Below are positions 11,585-13,169 of a stretch of DNA of 13,169 bases, piece after piece (the first letter of the stretch is position 1; each line of letters begins with the position of its first letter). Source of the stretch: Deltaproteobacteria bacterium. Lineage in GTDB: Bacteria; Desulfobacterota; Desulfobulbia; Desulfobulbales; VMSU01. The notes under the pieces were generated by a model that had not been told where the DNA came from, made no database searches, and saw nothing but the letters and a program-made list of their open reading frames with translations. The position numbers were made by a program, and so were the translations under genes. The DNA is taken from the NCBI GenBank assembly GCA_021789795.1, contig JAJYJA010000062.1, forward strand, positions 1 through 13,169, written 5' to 3'.

Positions 11585-13169
11585 AAGCACATCTATCCCT
11601 ACGGGCCCGAATCTATCTGAGCGTCACCCTCAGCGCCCTGGTGGGGGTGGCGTTGATCACCGCCTACGGTTTCTACCTGACCGCCCGCACGGTGGAGGAT
11701 AAAGTCGAACAACCGCTCCAGGCGCAAGACAAGATGATCGCCCAGCGGGCCCAGGCCTTCCTGGCGGCGTTGGCCACCGAGGCCCGCCACCTCGCCGGCT
11801 CGCCAGACACCCAAGGTTTCCTGGTCACCGAAAAAACCGGCCAGGCCGACCCGCGTTTCGACATCACCCACCCCACCTGGCAGCGACTACTAACGGCGCA
11901 GTTCGAGGCCGCCATCCAGGCCCACTCCCCGCACATCCTGGCGATCAACTGCCTAGACGAGGCGGGACGGGACGTCCTCTCCGTGACCTCGCCAGGGGAT
12001 GGCGGAGGGGGAAAACCAGAGGCCCCGCCTCTTGCCTCTGCGTGGCGGCCGCAGGCCCAAACAATCGCGGCCCACGTCTCGGAGCTTCAGTTGCGACGGG
12101 CGCACGGGCAGATCGTGGTGCCCTACCAGCCGCTGGTTCGCATCACCATACCGGTGCCTAACGCCGCCGACAAGAGCTGCGGGCTGCTGGAACTGGTGAT
12201 CGATGCCCAAGCAATGCTGCACCAGCCAGAATTGCTGGGTAAATCCGACGACCGCCACCAGGCCTTTATCGTTGACCGGAACGGCTTCTACGTGCACCAC
12301 TCCGCTGACAAAGACAAGGAGTTCGGAGACCCGCGAGACCTGGGCTCGGGGCACAACGTGCGCCAGGACTTCCCGGAACTGGCGGAGCGGCTGCTCTCCG
12401 GGCGGGGCGGCTACGCCTACGACCGGCGGGGGAACGCCCTCTTCTTCCAGCCCTTCCATGCCCCGGACGCGACAAACCACTTCTGGACCATCGTCCGGGT
12501 CTTCCCCCAACGAGAGCTTCTCGCCGATCTCAAAAAATGGGAGGTCGCCTGTGGAGTGGCGGGCATCTTGGCCCTGGCCCTGGCCTCCCTCCTGGGCCTG
12601 TCGCTTACTCGCCGGGTGCTCTACCCGGTAGGGGAGCTGATCTCCGGGGCCCAGGCCATGAGCGAGGGCGACTTTACCCGCCGGATCCCGGTCTCCTCGT
12701 CCGACGAGGTGGGCCGGGCGGCGCAGACCTTCAACCTCATGGGCGAGCGTCTTCTGGCCGCGAGCGAACATGAGCGGCGGCGGAACCAGGAGTATGAAGC
12801 CCTGCTCGGTCTGTCGAGCGCCCTGATCGCCCCCCTGACCCTGGATAAACTCCTGAGCCACACACTGGAGGCGGTGCGGCTGCTATGCACAGAGAACATC
12901 AATATCGCCATCCTCATGCCCGACCTCCAAAAGGAGTGGCTGGTCTGCGTCGCCGGCCAAGGCTGGAATGAAGAGCTCATCGGTGCCAGGACGGACGCCA
13001 TGGCGGGCGATGCCCCGCCGCTGACCGTCATGCGTACCAGAACGCCGCTTTTATTCGGGGATTGCGAGACGGAACCTCAATTCAAGATGCCGGACTTCGT
13101 CCGGGATAAAGGGGTGAGAAGCGGCGCCATAGTGCCCATGTTGACCGAGGACGAGGTCCTGGGCGTCCT
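11581..13169 (+). CDS. Membrane sensor with Cache-like periplasmic domain, HAMP and GAF, 3' end cut (probable sensor kinase)
   Basis: The gene starts at the ATG that overlaps the HD-GYP stop (ATGA) and stays open to the right edge (529 codons). A first membrane segment lies at about 10-33 (RIYLSVTLSALVGVALITAYGFYL). A periplasmic sensor region of about 285 residues follows. Its distal part (about 228-315, FIVDRNGFYVHHSADKD, then GYAYDRRGNALFFQPF) resembles the second subdomain of dCache ligand-binding domains. The second membrane segment is at about 321-343. HAMP covers about 341-393 (RRVLYPVGELISGAQAM, SSDEVGRAAQTFNLMGERL), and a GAF-like domain runs from about 405 to the edge (LLGLSSALIAPLTLDKLL, GAIVPMLTEDEVLGV). 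The output domain is not visible. A histidine kinase module is most likely given the adjacent response regulator, but a diguanylate cyclase or another output cannot be excluded. Confidence 0.88.
   Translation, partial: MKAHLSLRARIYLSVTLSALVGVALITAYGFYLTARTVEDKVEQPLQAQDKMIAQRAQAFLAALATEARHLAGSPDTQGFLVTEKTGQADPRFDITHPTWQRLLTAQFEAAIQAHSPHILAINCLDEAGRDVLSVTSPGDGGGGKPEAPPLASAWRPQAQTIAAHVSELQLRRAHGQIVVPYQPLVRITIPVPNAADKSCGLLELVIDAQAMLHQPELLGKSDDRHQAFIVDRNGFYVHHSADKDKEFGDPRDLGSGHNVRQDFPELAERLLSGRGGYAYDRRGNALFFQPFHAPDATNHFWTIVRVFPQRELLADLKKWEVACGVAGILALALASLLGLSLTRRVLYPVGELISGAQAMSEGDFTRRIPVSSSDEVGRAAQTFNLMGERLLAASEHERRRNQEYEALLGLSSALIAPLTLDKLLSHTLEAVRLLCTENINIAILMPDLQKEWLVCVAGQGWNEELIGARTDAMAGDAPPLTVMRTRTPLLFGDCETEPQFKMPDFVRDKGVRSGAIVPMLTEDEVLGV

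Noticed and set aside
10544..12861. Minus-strand frames of about 300 codons opposite the HD-GYP regulator and the sensor
   Set aside because: Both lie fully within genes with clear REC, HD-GYP, HAMP and GAF motifs; the antisense products have no domain features.
1..13169. CRISPR arrays, tRNA or rRNA genes, transposases, integrases or toxin-antitoxin pairs
   Set aside because: I looked for spaced repeats, cloverleaf-like segments and mobile-element protein motifs and saw none; the only repeats are the short in-frame ones listed.

Overview
This GC-rich bacterial window holds eleven protein genes, one of them cut at each edge, and no RNA genes, CRISPR array or insertion sequence that I can see. 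The pairing of an MSHA/type IV pilus-like assembly set with coaBC, a small lipoprotein and an HD-GYP two-component system suits a Gram-negative proteobacterium or Desulfobacterota-like organism. The secretin and two lipoproteins show there is an outer membrane. The taxonomic placement is only an impression from gene content.

Positions 1-7818, all on the minus strand, form one compact operon for a type IV filament machine. In transcription order it encodes a PilM-PilN (GspL/MshI-like) fusion of 836 residues, a PilO/GspM-like protein, a PilP/GspC-like protein, a lipoprotein secretin of the MshL/PilQ/GspD family, a PilB/GspE/MshE ATPase, and a PilC/GspF/MshG platform protein that runs off the left edge. 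Junctions are overlaps or gaps of 2-18 nt, so translation is probably coupled. Together the products span the envelope: a cytoplasmic motor, an inner-membrane platform and alignment complex, and an outer-membrane channel. No pilin, prepilin peptidase or retraction ATPase is present; these may lie beyond the left edge. The ATPase begins with an exact 24-5-24 residue double motif of the c-di-GMP-binding MshEN type.

Positions 8010-10332, also minus strand, hold three genes: coaBC (coenzyme A synthesis), a small lipoprotein of unknown function with a Gly/Tyr-rich tail, and a short nitroreductase. A 191-nt gap separates coaBC from the pilus operon and probably carries the operon promoter and a weak coaBC terminator.

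The strand switches at 10333-10441, a short divergent intergenic region. Rightward, a REC-HD-GYP response regulator with an apparently complete c-di-GMP phosphodiesterase active site overlaps by ATGA a membrane sensor (TM, Cache-like periplasmic domain, TM, HAMP, GAF) that is cut at the right edge. The most interesting idea in the window is that c-di-GMP links its two halves: a degrading enzyme on one side and a c-di-GMP-gated assembly ATPase on the other. The GspL-like fused PilM-PilN protein, with its long disordered N-terminus and degenerate nucleotide site, is the most unusual single gene.
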